DNA from: Theocolax elegans
Taxonomy: Eukaryota; Arthropoda; Insecta; Hymenoptera; Cerocephalidae
Direction: 5' to 3'
NCBI GenBank assembly: GCA_026168455.1
Contig: CM047426.1
Coordinates: 62,695,562-62,759,561, forward strand
Length of the DNA stretch: 64,000 nt
Below the pieces are notes generated by a model, which did not search any database, was not told the DNA's origin, and saw nothing but the letters and a program-made list of their open reading frames with translations. A program made the translations under genes and the position numbers. Positions 22,480 to 34,208 of the stretch are shown piece after piece; the first letter of the stretch is position 1, and every line of letters starts with the position of its first letter.

Positions 22480-24005
22480 TCCTCTCGACTGATCCTCCCC
22501 CCTCGGATACCGCCATAAGGCATTACTTCGGGAGGGGCAGTCATGCCACTTTAGCCCTTCATAATAGGCAAATCGCCTCACTGTCTCGTGCATGTGGGGC
22601 GGCTACTAATGTCGACCCTTGTACGCTCTTCTTCTTTTCTGATATGGTTCAGCCGCCCCACTATGGATGCTGCAAAGGTCACTACGGCATCCCAACCTTC
22701 TTGCAAACCAAGAAGGCACATCCCGATACCCTCTGGTATCAATGGCCCCCTCCAAAAGGTATGGAAATCACCCCTTTCTTCCGCGAATCGAGGACACCAG
22801 GACAAGACGTGCTCCACGTCTTCGTCGACACCAGGGCAGGTCGGGCACCACGGATGTGGTGCAGGTGACTGCGAAGACACCCATGCCCGGTAAGCACCTG
22901 GGTCAGGTGGAAGGTGACGAATCCGTGTTTCCTACTCGTCCACTTGGTGACTCTCTATCGCCAAAAGATTGATGGGAGGAATTCCCGCGATCACCGAGAG
23001 AGCTATATCTAAGACGGTTCTATAAGCATGAGCCACCCTAAGTGCGGCTATTCTGCAGGTTACTTCTTAGGACATCCGCCCAAATCGAGGCTCCGTATAA
23101 AATTACCGAGCTTACCACTGTCGCTAAGAGGGCCCGACGTAGCTGCTTTGTCCCTCCGATATTGGGCATTATACCCGACAAAGCTCTAGCCAGTCTTGCG
23201 GCTTTCGACCCTGCACTTTGTAGGTGTTCCTTGAATGTTAGTCGCGCATCCAAGATGACTCCTTATTTCACCGTGTCCATCGATCTTATACGTTTACCAT
23301 TTACAGTAAAGGTGACGTATCTCCTTTGCTTCGTTCTGGAGATAAGTACCGCCTCGGTCTTTTCGGCCGCCAGACACAGCCCGTGGGTGCTCAACCATGC
23401 AGCTAATAGCGCGATAGAAACATCTCCGAGATATTCTATCTCATCGATGCTCCTTGCAGCGACGACCAAAGCCACATCGTCCGCAAAAGAAGCTGCTGCC
23501 TACACAGTCCGTCGTAAATGACGTTCCAAAGAAGAGGTCCCAAGACCGAACCCTGTAGCACGACTCTGGTGATCTTATAGGAGTGCGCGCCATCCTCGGT
23601 GTCATAGAGGAGGATCCGTTCTGTGAGGTAGCTTGAGATGACTGCATAGGTAGCGGCACCTTTAATTGTTTCAAGAACAACATAATATGCCCACCGAGCC
23701 GAGCTGAAAGCATTGCGGATATCCAGTGCGATGATATCACACATGAGCCTAGAATTCCTAGTACCACTGATGATATTGGTGACCAGCTCAACAACTCGAC
23801 TTTTAGCGTCAACAGTTGAGCGCCTTTTCCGAAAACCGAACTGATTGTCGGACAGATCGCCTGCCTGTGCAATGGCTGCTTGTAGCCTGGCACAAATGAC
23901 CCGTTCGAATAGCTTCCCAGCTATATCCAACAGAGTGGCCGGAAAAATTTGTGGCACATTCAGCGCAGCGGTCTTAATGGCCAGACCAGGTATTCCACCC
24001 GGCCC
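22480..24005 (-). pseudogene. R1-like ORF2 reverse-transcriptase remnant
   Basis: Minus-strand fragments in order: PQIFPATLLDIAGKLFERVI, NQFGFRKRRSTVDA, IALDIRNAFSSARW (motif A), [19 protein letters not shown] (motif B/C region), then in another frame SFADDVALVVAARS (catalytic FADD). LDARLTFKEHL and a C-terminal zinc motif CPTCPGVDEDVEHVLSWC (CX2CX8HX4C, about 22800-22855) follow. This is the order of R1/Jockey-group ORF2 proteins. The upstream endonuclease half is absent; a GT-rich microsatellite marks the truncation near 24005. Frameshifts occur near 23500, 23440 and 23260. Confidence 0.8.
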
Positions 24006-25286
24006 TGGATGTGTGTGCGTGCGTGCGTGCGTGGTGCGTGTGCGTATATATATATGCGTCATTCCAATACTTTTTTGTAAATCGGTCCGGGGGGGGGGGG
24101 GGTCAACCAATCGGGCTAAAAATTTAGTATGTTACTATCCTATAAAAAAAAGTAAGTGAGCCAAAATTGTAGCCATCTAAATCAATTAAGGACGTAGGTA
24201 TGCGATTTTAAACTAGGCTATTTTTCATCATTTTTTAACATTTTTCAAAGTAGCACCAAAATTCGAGAAATTAGTATTTGTTTATCTAGTCCAGGGCAAA
24301 GTCTTTGTATTACTATAGACTTGTAATCTAGCTATATAGAATACAATTTTTTGTGAACAACCAAATTAACAGTTTTTGATATTTATAAAAAAACCCAACG
24401 CGGTTAGATTTGTATTGGTGTAAGCTTTCTTTCTGTTTTAGGTTTACTATAAAAAGTTAATTTGGCTTAAAGTTATACTTATTTAAATTTGACCTAAAAT
24501 GCAAAAAAACACGTTTTTTGGTATTTTCTAATGCTCACAACGTCGGTCTACCTAAATTTTTTTACTAAAATTTGGGTGAAACTAGGTTTTTGTAGGTAAA
24601 AAATGATCCCGTAGTTACTGCAATGGATATTTGACCTTGGTACACGTTTATTAACGTTTGAAAATATTTTTTTTGTATTCTTGCGTAAGACTCATCGGAT
24701 TACTGCAAGGTCTAAAATGTCTTGTATTTTGAGTGTTATCACAGGTAACATCCATACTATAGGTAACTTTTAAAACTAATAGGAATATTGTTTAAAGAAA
24801 TTTTTATTTTTGTTTTTTTATAACAATTTTGGCCTGTTTTCGCTATTTTACTCGTTTTTTACATTTATCATTACAATGCGTCGAAAAACTTGTCATTTGT
24901 ACAGTAGGAAACAGGTTTGTGATTGCGTGACAAACAAATTGTGTATTTACGTTTTTTAAATTAGCACAACAGATTTTGGGATTTTTGTACAAAAACTGAT
25001 TTTATGGAATTATAAAAAGTGTCAAAGCTTAAACATATTACTGTAGGTCTAAAATAAACCTCGTATTTTATAATATCATGTCAATATTACAGGTGACTTT
25101 CAAAATTAACACGGTATTATAGTTAAAAGAAATTTTTATTCTTTCTAACAATCAATTAATCATAATTTTGTATCAAGCATTATTTACTGATGATATAAAT
25201 ATGTTCTATTCGTCCACGCAGTTGGTTCAAAAGGAGGCGTTTTTATCGATTTTTAGTGAACTAACCATTTAATTTATTTAATTGGC

Positions 25287-25320
25287 GACGTTTCGATGGA
25301 AGTCCTCCATCCTCATCAGG
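25287..25320 (-). ncRNA. Hammerhead-ribozyme-like core, left arm
   Basis: The minus-strand sequence has CTGATGA, a 6-bp stem GATGGA/TCCATC, then GAAAC and GTC, the ordered catalytic core of a type I hammerhead. Penelope-like elements are known to encode such motifs in their terminal repeats. Stem I is weak here (only two obvious flanking pairs), so activity is uncertain. Confidence 0.5.
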
Positions 25321-25606
25321 CTATACCTTTATTGAAACAATCATTTGTTACACCAGCATTTTACAATTTTGCATATATATATATATATCTAAATATAATT
25401 ACTCACTATTTGGTCAAATTAATGCACATATGTGGCTTTTCTCATAATTTCCATAGTATCTCTAATGTGTCGCTCTATAATCAAAAGCAAAAGCAAGTAG
25501 CAAAACATCAGTGTTAAAATTTGCAGAAAGATTGAGGTTATGTAACTTATTTTACCTTTCTTCTCTGAATCGTACTTATATAACATCATAGAATTTATTT
25601 AATATA

Positions 25607-25661
<55 letters not shown>

Positions 25662-26344
25662 ATAGAACACACAACACCAATTAAGCAAAAAGCAGTCAAT
25701 ATCAATAAAATTTATCAGAAAACAAAATTTGCTAGTCATTATCACAGATAGTTGGTAAAGCTATAATTCAAATTTTTGCGACCCGTCATTATACACTTGT
25801 AGTGTGTGTCAATTTGACCGTATTCATGACATAGACGTGTAGCAAAAATTTGAATATTAATAAATCCTATACGAAATGTAATATCATTAATTAACATCAA
25901 ACTTAAGTCAATAATATTAAAAAAATTCTTTTATTAATACCACTAAAAAAATAATTAATGAACACGTAACCATATAAATATTATTATTTGTACTTTAATA
26001 TTTCTATAATTTAAAGTTATATTAACATTGATTCATTCATTATTGTCAATTACTGTTAAAAATTTTTTCTTAAAAATTAATAATAATTCAGTCTATATTT
26101 ATTGCATTTTGTTAAAATATATTTACCATTTACAAATTAAAAATTAAATTTTGATTTTTTCCCAATTTCAAATTTATGCGCGTATTAATCAGTAATCGAT
26201 TACAGCGCTGATTATAATACTTGTAATTAAATTTGAACTAATTGATCTACCATCTGTAGATAACTAGCATTATTTTTGAATTACGTTCAAGAAAGAAAGG
26301 AAATTATTACAATTTAGACCGTAATTTGAGTTGATTAACAATGT

Positions 26345-27868
26345 TATTGTAAAATTGGCTAAGATTTTTTGTATCATAATAATGAATTAACCCAAACAGA
26401 TACAGTACTGCCGAGAATTTATGGATTACCAAAAGTACATAAAAAAGAATATCCACTTAGGCCTATTGTTTCATGTATTGGCAGTCCCACATACAAGCTA
26501 TCTAAAATAATAGACAAAATGCTTTCGAATTGCATAAAGAGACCTAAATCTTATGTTAAAAATAGTGTAGATTTAATAAATAAAATTAGCAACTGTGATA
26601 TTCCTGAAAATTATGTTTTGATTTCTTTAGATGTAGTGTCCTTATTTACCAACGTACCCGAAAATTTAGTGATTGAGAGTATTGAAAAAAGGTATCACCT
26701 TATAAGAAAAATTTACAATATCTCATTAAATGATCTTCTAGAAGGTGTAAAATTTTTGCTACGTAATACGTATTTTTCTTGGGATAAAAATATTATAGAC
26801 AAATTTTTGGCTCTCCCATGGGTAGTCCGATAAGCCCAACTTTTGCAGATTTGGTAATGACAGATTTAGAACAGGAGTGCTTAAATAATTTAGATTTTAT
26901 ACCGGTGTTTTACTACAGATATGTAGATGACACAATAATGTGCATTCCTGAAAATAAGATAACTAAAGTATTAGAGGTATTTAATAATTATAACGCACGA
27001 TTACAATTTACTCATGAAAAAGAAAAAAATGGTGCTATAAACTTTTTAGAGTTATCTTTAATTAGAAATAATCATAGTAAAAAAATAATCACGAATTGGT
27101 ATAGGAAAGAAACATTTTCAGGTAGATTTTTACATTTTTTATCCAGTCACCCTATTGAACAAAAACGAGCTATGATATATACGTTGGTAGATAAGGCAAT
27201 CTTATTGTCAAACCAGAAGTTTCATAACACCAACTTAAAAATAGTTAAAGAGTTTTTAGTTAATAATGAGTACCCAATTAAATTTATTAATCATAATATA
27301 AGAAAAAGAATGGAAAAAATAAAATATAGAACTAATAGCAATAATATTCAACAAAATAAACAAAATAGATACTTTGCAACTTTAAGCGTTCCCATATATT
27401 CCAAATTTTTATAATAATGTGTCTGGTTTTATGAAACAGAAGGGTATTAGGATTGTTCCTAAAATTTGTAATGGATTAAGTAATGTTATTGTTAGAGGCA
27501 AGGAAAAATTAGACAAACTTTGTGAAACAAATGTAGTATACAGAATTAAGTGTAATGATTGTGACGCAGCATATATAGGAGAGACAAAAAGGCAATTAAA
27601 TTGTAGAATAAAAGAACACGAATCTAATAGTAAAAAGTCGGGTGTGCAATATGTTATAAATGACCATATAACAAAATATGACCATACATTTAATTTTAAA
27701 GATGTAGACGTGTTAGATAGAGAAAAAATTTGGGGGAAAAGACTGATATCAGAGATAACCCATATTAAATTAGAGAAGAATGCCATTAACGTAAAAGATG
27801 ATACAAAAAATCTTAGCCAATTTTACAATAACATTGTTAATCAACTCAAATTACGGTCTAAATTGTAA
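26345..27868 (+). pseudogene. Penelope-like element RT plus GIY-YIG endonuclease (5' truncated)
   Basis: Three frames joined by two single-base frameshifts (near 26820 and 27414). Frame 1: LPRIYGLPKVHKKEYPLRPI, then VLISLDVVSLFTNVP (motif A). Frame 2: MGSPISPTFADLVM, FYYRYVDDTIMC (catalytic YVDD), INFLELSLIRN, then ETFSGRFLHFLSSHP. Frame 3: VVYRIKCNDCDAAYIGETKR, the GIY-YIG nuclease core with its CX2C insert, then LSQFYNN near the stop. The GIY-YIG fused C-terminal to RT is diagnostic of endonuclease-bearing Penelope-like elements. The RT N-terminal third is missing and replaced by an inverted copy of the 3' end. The second frameshift is in a T-run and could be replication slippage. Confidence 0.9.
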
Positions 27869-28551
27869 TAATTTCCTTTCTTTCTTGAACGTAATTCAAA
27901 AATAATGCTAGTTATCTACAGATGGTAGATCAATTAGTTCAAATTTAATTACAAGTATTATAATCAGCGCTGTAATCGATTACTGATAATACGCGCATAA
28001 ATTTGAAATTGGGAAAAAATCAAAATTTAATTTTTAATTTGTAAATGGTAAATATATTTTAACAAAATGCAATAAATATAGACTGAATTATTATTAATTT
28101 TTAAGAAAAAATTTTTAACAGTAATTGACAATAATGAATGAATCAATGTTAATATAACTTTAAATTATAGAAATATTAAAGTACAAATAATAATATTTAT
28201 ATGGTTACGTGTTCATTAATTATTTTTTTAGTGGTATTAATAAAAGAATTTTTTTAATATTATTGACTTAAGTTTGATGTTAATTAATGATATTACATTT
28301 CGTATAGGATTTATTAATATTCAAATTTTTGCTACACGTCTATGTCATGAATACGGTCAAATTGACACACACTACAAGTGTATAATGACGGGTCGCAAAA
28401 ATTTGAATTATAGCTTTACCAACTATCTGTGATAATGACTAGCAAATTTTGTTTTCTGATAAATTTTATTGATATTGACTGCTTTTTGCTTAATTGGTGT
28501 TGTGTGTTCTATTAAATTATTTTAATAAATTATTTATTTATTTATTTATTT

Positions 28552-28608
<57 letters not shown>

Positions 28609-28889
28609 TTAAATAAATTCTATGATGTTATATAAGTACGATTCAGAGAAGAAAGGTAAAATAAGTTACATAACCTCAATCTTTGTGCAAATTTTAACAC
28701 TGATGTTTTGCTACTTACTTTTGCTTTTGATTATAGAGCGACACATTAGAGATACTATGGAAATTATGAGAAAAGCCACATATGTGCATTAATTTGACCA
28801 AATAGTGAGTAATTATATTTAGATATATATATATATGCAAAATTGTAAAATGCTGGTGTAACAAATGATTGTTTCAATAAAGGTATAGC

Positions 28890-28923
28890 CTGATGAGGAT
28901 GGAGGACTTCCATCGAAACGTCG
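28890..28923 (+). ncRNA. Hammerhead-ribozyme-like core, right arm
   Basis: This is the mirror copy of the left-arm motif: CTGATGA at 28890-28896, stem GATGGA/TCCATC, GAAAC at 28915-28919 and GTC at 28921-28923. It has the same strand as the Penelope RT and lies about 1 kb downstream of its stop. The core is identical in both arms. Confidence 0.5.
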
Positions 28924-28981
28924 CCAATTAAATAAATTAAATGGTTAGTTCACTAAAAATCGATAAAAACGCCTTCTTTTA

Positions 28982-29424
28982 ATTATTTACTGATGTTTTC
29001 ATAATTATTTATAACTTTTAAATTAAATAATATTTAAAGTATATCGTTTGTACGAATCTTTTACGGTACCTACTTTTAATCTAATACATAGAATTACACG
29101 CATTATTTATAACATTTCAAATAGATCGTTTAAAATAGATAAGTACTTGTCGATATGAAAATCGGGCTGAAGAGAATAAGAATCGGTAACGGAATGCGGT
29201 ATCAGCCTGGATTAATTTAAGCCTCAATTATTAATTTTAACCTAAAGCTTATTTATTATTGTTTATTTGACATTTTTATATTAAGCACACCATCATGGAT
29301 ACATATAATAATAATAATAATAATAATACAGAGGGCACGTGCTAAAAGATTCGTACAAACAATATACTTTAAATATTATTTAATTTAAAAGTTATAAATA
29401 ATTATGAAAACATCAGTAAATAAT
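28982..29424. repeat. 443-bp foldback inside the right arm
   Basis: ATTATTTACTGATGTTTTC onward (28982-29062) is the complement of 29343-29424, giving arms of about 81 bp. The centre contains an (AAT)n microsatellite at 29308-29330. The left arm instead holds ~36 bp of unique sequence at this position. The outer part CATCAGTAAATAAT is ordinary arm sequence, so the foldback captured flanking DNA. Confidence 0.7.
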
Positions 29425-30641
29425 GCTTGATACAAAATTATGATTAATTGATTGTTAGAAGGAATAAAAATATCTTTTAACTATAATACCGTGTTAATTT
29501 TGAAATTCACCTGTAATATTGACATGATATTATAAAATACGAGGTTTATTTTAGATCTACAGTAATATGTTTAATCTTTGACACTTTCTACAATTCCATA
29601 AAATCAGTTTTTGTACAAAAATCCCAAAATCTGTTGTGCTAATTTAAAAAACGTAAATACACAATTTGTTTGTCACGCAATCACAAACCTGTTTCCTACT
29701 GTACAAATGACAAGTTTTTTGACGCATTGTAATGATAAATGTACAAAAGCGAGTAAAATAGCGAAAACAGGCCAAAAATTGTTATAAAAAAATAAAAATA
29801 AAAATTTCTTTAAACTATATTCCTATTAGTTTTAAAAGTTACCTATAGTATGGATGTTACCTGTGATAACACTCAAAATACAAGACATTTTAGACCTTGC
29901 AGTAATCCGATAAGTCTTGCGCAAGAATGCAAAAAAAAAAAATTTTTCAAACGTTAATAAACGTGTACCAAGGTCAAATATCCATTGCAGTAACTACGGG
30001 ATCATTTTCTACCTACAAAAACCTAGTTTCACCCAAATTTTAGTAAAAAAAAATTTAGGTAGACCGACGTTGAGATCATTAGAAAATACCAAAAAACGTG
30101 TTTTTTTGCATTTTAGGTCAAATTTAAATAAGCATAACTTTAAGCCAAATTAACTTTTTATAGTAAACCTGGAACACAAAGAAAGCTTATACCAATACAA
30201 ATCTAACCGCGTTGGGTTTTTTTTATAAATATCAAAAACTGTTAATTTGGTAGCATTTAGAAAATGTGCAAAATTTGAAAAAACAAGTGTTTATATTTGG
30301 CTGTGTCGAAATGTTTGTTCACAAAATAATTGTATTCTATATAGCTAGATTACAAGTCTATAGTAATACAAAGACTTTGCCCTGGACTGGATAAAAAAAT
30401 ACTAATTTCTCGAATTTTGGTGCTACTTTGAAAAATGTTAAAAAATGACGAAAAATAGCCTATTTTTGAATGTTTAAAATCGCATACCTACGTCCTTAAT
30501 TGATTTAGAAGGCTACAATTTTGGCTCACTTACTTTTTTTTATAGGATAGTAACATACTAAATTTTTAGCCCGATTGGTTGACCCCCCCCCCCGGACCGA
30601 TTTACAAAAAAGTATTGGAATGACCCATATATATATATATT

Positions 30642-33361
30642 TCTATATGTAAAGAGTAGCCTCCAATCCTGAAATCTTAGACACGGCGGCGGCAAAATAT
30701 TTATGTAATATATATAAATTTATGTTTTTCCAAGTATAGATAATATATGCATTTTTTCAGTGCGAACAAAAATTGTGAATATAACTTGATATAATGTGTA
30801 TTAGTTCAGTTTAGTAGATAAAATAAAAATTAATCAAGGATAATAACATACACTTTTCCAAATATCCATATAATATACAATGAGTTAAAAATTAAATACA
30901 TTAAGTATTGCATTTTTTAATATAATTCTATTAGATACAGTAATTGCAAAAGAAAATTCAATTTTTAACAGTGATAATATAAAATACGAATTAAATTTGA
31001 AATGTTTTTCCAAAATTAATAATTTAGGAGAATTCGATATCCGAAATATACATCAAATTTAAATGTTATTGATTGTAATGCAATTTCAAAATGCATGGAT
31101 ATATGAGCAAATCCCCAAAACTTTTAAAATTGTTGTTACTCCAGGATAATTGTGCAATAATATGAACGAATCGATACTTCGGTACGGTTTCTTATGGAAA
31201 AAATAATGTCTAATAATGCCCATTAGTTTATTTTGGGCCATCGATTGTAGTTATGAAGTTATAAATTGAAAAAGTATGGTTTTTTCAAGAATTTAAGTTG
31301 CAACTCGCTATAAAAAATTTTTTCTTACCATTGTAAAAAAAGTCTTGGACAAATACTTCAAAAATTTTTTTTAGTCACCTTTCTTTAAATAGTATTGAAA
31401 TAAATAAGGTTCAAGAATGTGCTTTTATGAAAAAAAAATTTAAAATACTAATAGAAGTGTTATGCACTTTTTAAAAATTCGAAATTTTATTTTTTTACTA
31501 AAAGAAGTTTTCTGTAACTCATATATAAATAAATAGAATGTATTCTACCTCAAAATATCAATTCAACAAAATTTTTTTTATTGCTGTGTCTTGTAAATAC
31601 TCTGAGTTAAAGACTTTTGTAGCCAACGTGGTCGGTGCGCCCCTTGAGTTAAAAAGAGGCGTTTTTGCTTGGCACATCAGAAATACTTTTACGATTGATG
31701 TATAACCGAAGGCCACTTTATATTTATCCTATTTATTCGCGTTTTGAACCGTGCTTAAGGTGATACCGCAATCTTATGTATTACACCTATATACCGACAT
31801 ACACGATTTTTCGTTTTACGCAGTCAATTTTTGTTTAAACGCAATGGTACGAACGTATCTATATACTATAAAATCTATAGATTGTTGGTAGGTTGGCCAA
31901 CTTTCAAAATTATACGCTTACATTGAATAAAATGAATAATCGTACTGTAGGTAGTACGGCTTCCCTTTAAGTTGTAGAACGCAATTAGAAAAATTATAAT
32001 AAATTAATATCAATATAATACAACGAATAAATATCTGTATATTCGCGCTGGTGCGCATATCTCTCATTTCTCTTTAAAATCAAATAGAGTAAACTCAAAG
32101 TAAAATCAAAGAAAAAGGTTACAAAAAAAATCTACCAAAAAAAAGTACTTAGTATTCACAACTTGTATTAAAGTATGTGTTTTGTTTAAATAGTTAGTTT
32201 TTGTAACTAGTGTACTGTTATTAATATTTATTAATTTGTTATATTATTTATAAAATTTGAAAAATATAAAGTTCAATTGTAAAAATTATTTAACACATTT
32301 TTATTTGAATATCTGACAATCTTGACCTATTAAAAATGACTTTATTTAAACAAATTTAATTTCAGGTTATTTAAGCTGTTTAAAAAGAAAAGGTTTTGAA
32401 AATATCATAAGCTCATATTTTTTATCATAGCAAATTTCAAACGTTTTGGGGATTTGCTCGTATAAGTGAGTAGAAAATGTATATTTATACAAAACAATAT
32501 TTTAAATAAATGAAAATGTATGTATTAGAAACAGAAGGTTATTTAAGAAATGAATTTATTTACAATAATTAATATAAATGTGTGAGCTACGCAATTAACG
32601 AGAAAAATAAATTGGATATAATTGTGAATCAAAACGCAAATTTTAAAAGAGGGTACAAATTATAAATTACGGGAGAAATCGAAGAAACAGGTTATTATTT
32701 TTATACCGCTAAAATGTTATAAATAGTTCTTTGAAATTAATACAAAAATTTATTTATTTAATAAGAAAGTTTTACTACTCTACAAATACAAAATATTAAT
32801 GACATAGAACTTTTTGGCGATGATCATTTGCAATTAAATAAAATAATTTTAGGAGGTGAAGTTTTATTTAGATCCATTTAAAATAATCCCAAATTTTAAT
32901 AAGTAGTTACTAAATACTAGAATTTAATAAGTATATGCACTTTACTATTTTTGGTAAGTTAATTTTTCAGTAACATTTATAATTATTAAAATATAAATTA
33001 AAACTGTAAAAAAATTCATATAGTTTAAAATTTACAGTTAATATTTAATATTTAATATGTATCCATTTTTTATCATTTTTATTCTTATTTCATTATACTA
33101 AATTTTAGTAAAAGTTTTTTATTTATTAATTATAGTCATATTCGGAAATAAACTAAATTTTTGGTATAAAATCCAACGCACTATAACAGTACCTCTAAGG
33201 TGGTGTGTAAATCTGTTTAATTTCTAAAGTGTCAATGGTAGTGAAAAAATAATACAATTTATAACATTATTTTAAATATATTAATTACGAAAAGCCTTTT
33301 TCAGAACTAAAAATAGGGGGTTGGCCCGCGAAACGCGCAGGGGGGTGAAGCCCCCCCCTAG
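30642..33361 (+). mobile_element. Non-autonomous Helitron, copy 2
   Basis: The probable 5' end is TCTATATGTAAAGAGTAG after an AT run. The 3' end has the GC hairpins and CTAG at 33358-33361 followed by T. The body aligns with 7064-8158. About 180 bp at the start are preserved here but lost from copy 1. A 1357-bp TIR element is inserted at 31104-32460. No coding sequence. Helitrons move by rolling-circle-like transposition supplied in trans. Confidence 0.75.
31104..32460. mobile_element. 1.36-kb TIR element nested in Helitron copy 2
   Basis: The ends TGAGCAAATCCCCAAAAC and GTTTTGGGGATTTGCTCG are inverted repeats with one terminal mismatch. TATA flanks both sides (31100-31103 and 32461-32464). 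The Helitron copy at 7.3 kb shows the empty site GGATATATAAGTAAG. No ORF of note, so it is a non-autonomous DNA transposon of unassigned family. Confidence 0.7.
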
Positions 33362-33439
33362 TATATATATGTTTTAGACTGTGAAATTGAATTTTATAAA
33401 CTGTATTTATTATATTTTTGTAATAAACAAATAAATATA

Positions 33440-34206
33440 TGGGCAAATCTACAATAGATTTAACATTTTATCTAAGTAAAACATGTTATTTTATAAAGTT
33501 TGTAACTTGGTTTCCTGAAGGGGTACATTATTGTATTTAGGCTTAATTTGTTTGTTGTACGACCAATGAAACAGTTGCCAATTTTGGGAAAAGTGGCTAA
33601 AAATTTAATATTTCCTTAAAAGCACAAAAGCAGTTACGTTTTTCAGCAAATTAGTTGAAAAAAACCTGAAATTTTAGGAATTTTATTTATATTTTAATTA
33701 CTCCGTTCAGTATAGTCACACAATAATAATAGGATATGATTTTAGGTTTGAATACAAAGAATTTAAACCCCATATGGATGGTGTGTCTTATGTAAAATCT
33801 GATATATTTTAAGTATTATTAGTTAATAACATTAAACCTTTGAAATATTATTAAATCAATTCCGGGTAAGGCATTCAATCTTTGGGGGTTTAAATTTTTT
33901 GTATTACACCCAAGAATCATAGTATTATGCGACCATATTGAACGGCGTAATTAAAAAATAAATAAAATTTCAGCGTTTTTTTTCAATTAGTTTGCTGAAT
34001 AATGTAACTGCTTTTGTACTTTTAAGAAAGTATTAACTCTGCCGTTTTAGCCACTTTCTCCAAAATGGACAGCTGTTGCAGTGGCCGTACAACAAACAAA
34101 TTACGCTGAATACAATGATGTGCCCTTTCAGGAAACCAAGTTACAGTCTTTAAAAAATAACATGTTTCACTTGGATAAAATGTTAAAACTATTGTGGGTT
34201 TACCCA
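33440..34206. mobile_element. 767-bp foldback element
   Basis: The ends TGGGCAAATCTACAATAG and CTATTGTGGGTTTACCCA are inverted, with TA on each side (33438-33439, 34207-34208). Complementarity continues through most of each ~350-bp arm at roughly 85-90 percent by eye, for example ACTTGGTTTCCTGAAGGGG against CCCTTTCAGGAAACCAAGT. Arms this diverged indicate an old copy. The apparent 61-codon frame at the right is not a gene. Confidence 0.75.
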
Positions 34207-34208
34207 TA

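Larger units (their letters stand above)
24056..30626. repeat. 6.57-kb inverted repeat enclosing a Penelope-like coding region
   Basis: The left arm 24056-26377 (2.32 kb) and right arm 27798-30626 (2.83 kb) are near-identical reverse complements. The outer ends read GCGTCATTCCAATAC and GTATTGGAATGACCC, both next to TA runs. Landmarks pair in mirror order: the G14 run at 24089 with a C run near 30583, the (AAAT)n at 25610 with (TTTA)n near 28540, and the hammerhead-like cores. The right arm is longer because of a secondary foldback (28982-29424) and ~64 bp near 30250. The inner boundary lies inside the last ~24 codons of the Penelope frame, so the left arm holds an inverted copy of the element's own 3' coding end. 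Confidence 0.9.
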
